Below, piece after piece: positions 5,680 to 6,692 of a stretch of 6,692 bases of DNA. The translations under genes and the position numbers were made by a program. This DNA comes from Anaerolineae bacterium. GTDB lineage: Bacteria > Chloroflexota > Anaerolineae > B4-G1. The notes beneath the pieces are model-generated. The model searched no databases and had not been told where the DNA came from. It was given only the letters and a program-made list of their open reading frames with translations. The stretch lies in the NCBI GenBank assembly GCA_030612185.1, contig JAUWOI010000250.1, positions 1-6,692 of the forward strand. The letters are read 5' to 3'. Every line of letters begins with the position of its first letter. Position 1 is the first letter of the stretch.

Positions 5680-6042
5680 GTGAACCTACAGGGCAAGATT
5701 ATCGATCTGAGCCAAGAGATCTACAGTGGAATGCCGGTTTATCCCGGCCATCTCAAGACAGTCATCTTTACACACCTCTCACACGAAGAATGCAAGCGCC
5801 AGCTCGGCACAGGGTTTTCCTACGAGACCAGTGGCATTTTGATCTGCGACCATGGACCAACTCACATCGACTCGGTCAGCCACCTATCCCGCGCCCCGGA
5901 CGCGCCATCGGTGGACGAGATTCCGCTGGAAAACTGCATCACGCCTGCTATCTGCATCGACGTGAGCGATGTGCCGTGCCAGGGCCAGTTCGGCGCGGAC
6001 AAGATCGAGGCTGAGCTGGATCGCTGGGGCCTGGACGCGTGA
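5680..6042 (+). CDS. Cyclase-family (kynurenine-formamidase-like) metallohydrolase, N-terminal half only
   Basis: A 120-residue frame starting at GTG 5680, with AGGAGG seven bases upstream. It begins IIDLSQEIYSGMPVYPGH, the usual opening of the cyclase family (PF04199-like, related to bacterial kynurenine formamidase). CDHGPTHIDSVSH (57-68) corresponds to the metal motif HxGTHxDxPxH: H58, T61, H62, D64 and H68 are kept, while the usual Gly and Pro are replaced by P60 and V66. Family members normally exceed 200 residues and continue after WGLD with a strand ending in a hydrophobic GDVVL-like stretch; here TGA follows WGLDA. None of the three forward frames over 6037-6075 resumes the family sequence, so a simple frameshift or nonsense change does not explain the loss. 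It is probably a 3'-truncated pseudogene. It diverges from the regulator and has its own strong promoter. An intact version would hydrolyse a cyclic amide, lactone or formamide; the substrate is unknown. Confidence 0.82.
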   Translation: MNLQGKIIDLSQEIYSGMPVYPGHLKTVIFTHLSHEECKRQLGTGFSYETSGILICDHGPTHIDSVSHLSRAPDAPSVDEIPLENCITPAICIDVSDVPCQGQFGADKIEAELDRWGLDA

Positions 6043-6075
6043 ACCGAAGACCATTAACCTAACACAATGAAAGGA

Positions 6076-6692
6076 GTGTGTCCTGACAATTCCCCTGTTC
6101 GGTCAGGTAGTCTGAGACTAGGCGGGACTGGGTAACCGGTCACGTCGGAGCAAGTCTGACAAAGCGTCGCGAAAGCTATTCCCGAAAGGAATGGTTGGTT
6201 CCCAGCCAGGGGCGCAAGGCAAACCTGCGGGCCGCAACGAAAGTGAACGACCGATGAGGCATCGTGAACAGAACCCGGTGGTAGGAGCTGGGAGAGCCGG
6301 GGAAGAGAGGGCCGAGCCTGCGTTCAGGTGGCGAAGGCTGTAACTTTGGCGGGAGCGCAACAGGGGCGAGGAACGCCAGAGCCTCTCCGGTGTAAAGGCG
6401 GTGGCACGTAGGGACAGGTTAATGGGGAAACGGTTGAGAGCCAGTCGAGTCCTCCAAGACGCAGGAGGGAAGAGAGGCTATAAGGGGAAACCCGAAATGA
6501 CACTCGGAGCGCGGCTGGCAGTCGGAGGGGCTCATAGTACTGAAGATGGCAAGGACAACATAACCTTGCTGGAGGGAAGGGGCCCTACTTCAGGGAAAGT
6601 CCTACGGCGTAGGAGGAACTGCGTGATTGCTGAAAGGCTATATACACGATGAAAGAAAAGGTTCGGGTACTACAAAGAGGACTATATCGGGC
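6076..6692 (+). mobile_element. Group II intron, 5' portion (domains I to start of IV), truncated by window edge
   Basis: The sequence from about 6076 has the character of a bacterial group II intron: a GTGTG start matching the GUGYG 5' splice consensus, then about 570 bases of purine-rich, stem-rich, non-coding sequence, then the start of a reverse transcriptase. Visible stems include CCTGAC/GTCAGG (6082-6107), ATTCC/GGAAT (6178-6192), CGATG/CATCG (6252-6264), CCTCC/GGAGG (6451-6468) and a GGG-GAAA-CCC hairpin with a GNRA tetraloop (6484-6493). Together these account for the gene-free stretch 6043-6648. The exact 5' boundary is provisional: the six bases before 6076, AAAGGA, would be IBS1, and I found no full six-base complement in the visible part, only four-base matches. 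The intron lies in the same orientation as the cyclase fragment. Domains V and VI and the 3' exon are outside the window. Confidence 0.72.
6649..6692 (+). CDS. Group II intron reverse transcriptase/maturase (LtrA-like), first codons only
   Basis: An open frame starts at ATG 6649 and leaves the window after 14 complete codons, reading MKEKVRVLQRGLYR. Group II intron-encoded proteins often begin with a K-V-x-x-LQ-x-x-LYR stretch before the first RT block, so the match is good but short. AAAGG about 11 bases upstream is a weak ribosome site. The full protein would be several hundred residues, with reverse transcriptase and maturase domains and sometimes an HNH endonuclease; none of those domains is visible. 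Position inside the intron, after the structured domains I-III, is where the encoded protein normally lies. Confidence 0.6.
   Translation, partial: MKEKVRVLQRGLYR

Noticed and set aside
6082..6107. A rho-independent terminator after the cyclase fragment (CCTGAC/GTCAGG stem)
   Set aside because: The loop is 14 bases and no U-tract follows; the stem is better explained as part of intron domain I.
6118..6360. An 80-codon minus-strand frame in the intron
   Set aside because: It is antisense to intron domain I, rich in Ser, Pro and Arg, with no domain or ribosome site.
6401..6652. An 83-codon plus-strand frame ending at the reverse transcriptase start
   Set aside because: It covers structured intron RNA including stems and a GNRA hairpin; such frames occur by chance in purine-rich intron sequence and have no convincing start or domain.
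1..6692. CRISPR arrays, tRNA or rRNA genes
   Set aside because: No regularly spaced repeats, cloverleaf-like sequence or rRNA segments were seen on either strand.

Overview
The window reads as a compact bacterial chromosomal locus of moderately high GC. It has clear sigma-70-type promoters, Shine-Dalgarno sequences before most genes, short intergenic gaps and a bacterial group II intron. The taxon cannot be fixed from the sequence. The mix of Tm-1-like, URO-D-like and DhnA-type aldolase genes would fit an environmental lineage such as Chloroflexota, but that is a low-confidence guess.

Layout. From 5469 down to the left edge, six genes run on the minus strand: a GntR/HutC-type regulator with a UTRA domain (5469-4744), a metallo-beta-lactamase-fold hydrolase (4614-3784), a Tm-1-like/UPF0261 protein (3708-2434), a URO-D-family protein (2437-1319, sharing ATGA with the previous gene), a class I DhnA/FbaB/LsrF-type aldolase (1296-499), and a second, paralogous Tm-1-like gene (442 to beyond base 1). 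Diverging on the plus strand is the N-terminal half of a cyclase-family metallohydrolase (5680-6042). After it the sequence changes into the 5' part of a group II intron (about 6076 onward), whose reverse transcriptase begins near 6649 and leaves the window.

Regulation. The divergent region is unusually readable. A near-consensus extended promoter (TTGACG, 17 bp, TATCAT) faces the cyclase. A TTGACC, 18 bp, TATAAT promoter faces the regulator. A perfect 10-bp inverted repeat places one arm in each promoter, which is the expected layout for a repressor controlling itself and its target. The regulator's -10 box covers the upstream ATG at 5523, so the start is more likely the TTG at 5469, which has AGGAG six bases upstream.

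How the genes may work together (inference). Two metal-dependent hydrolase folds, a Schiff-base aldolase and a URO-D-fold protein under a metabolite-sensing GntR regulator look like an inducible catabolic operon for a small organic acid, lactone or amide. I do not recognise the pathway, and no transporter, kinase or corrinoid protein is visible. The Tm-1-like pair is the least understood part.
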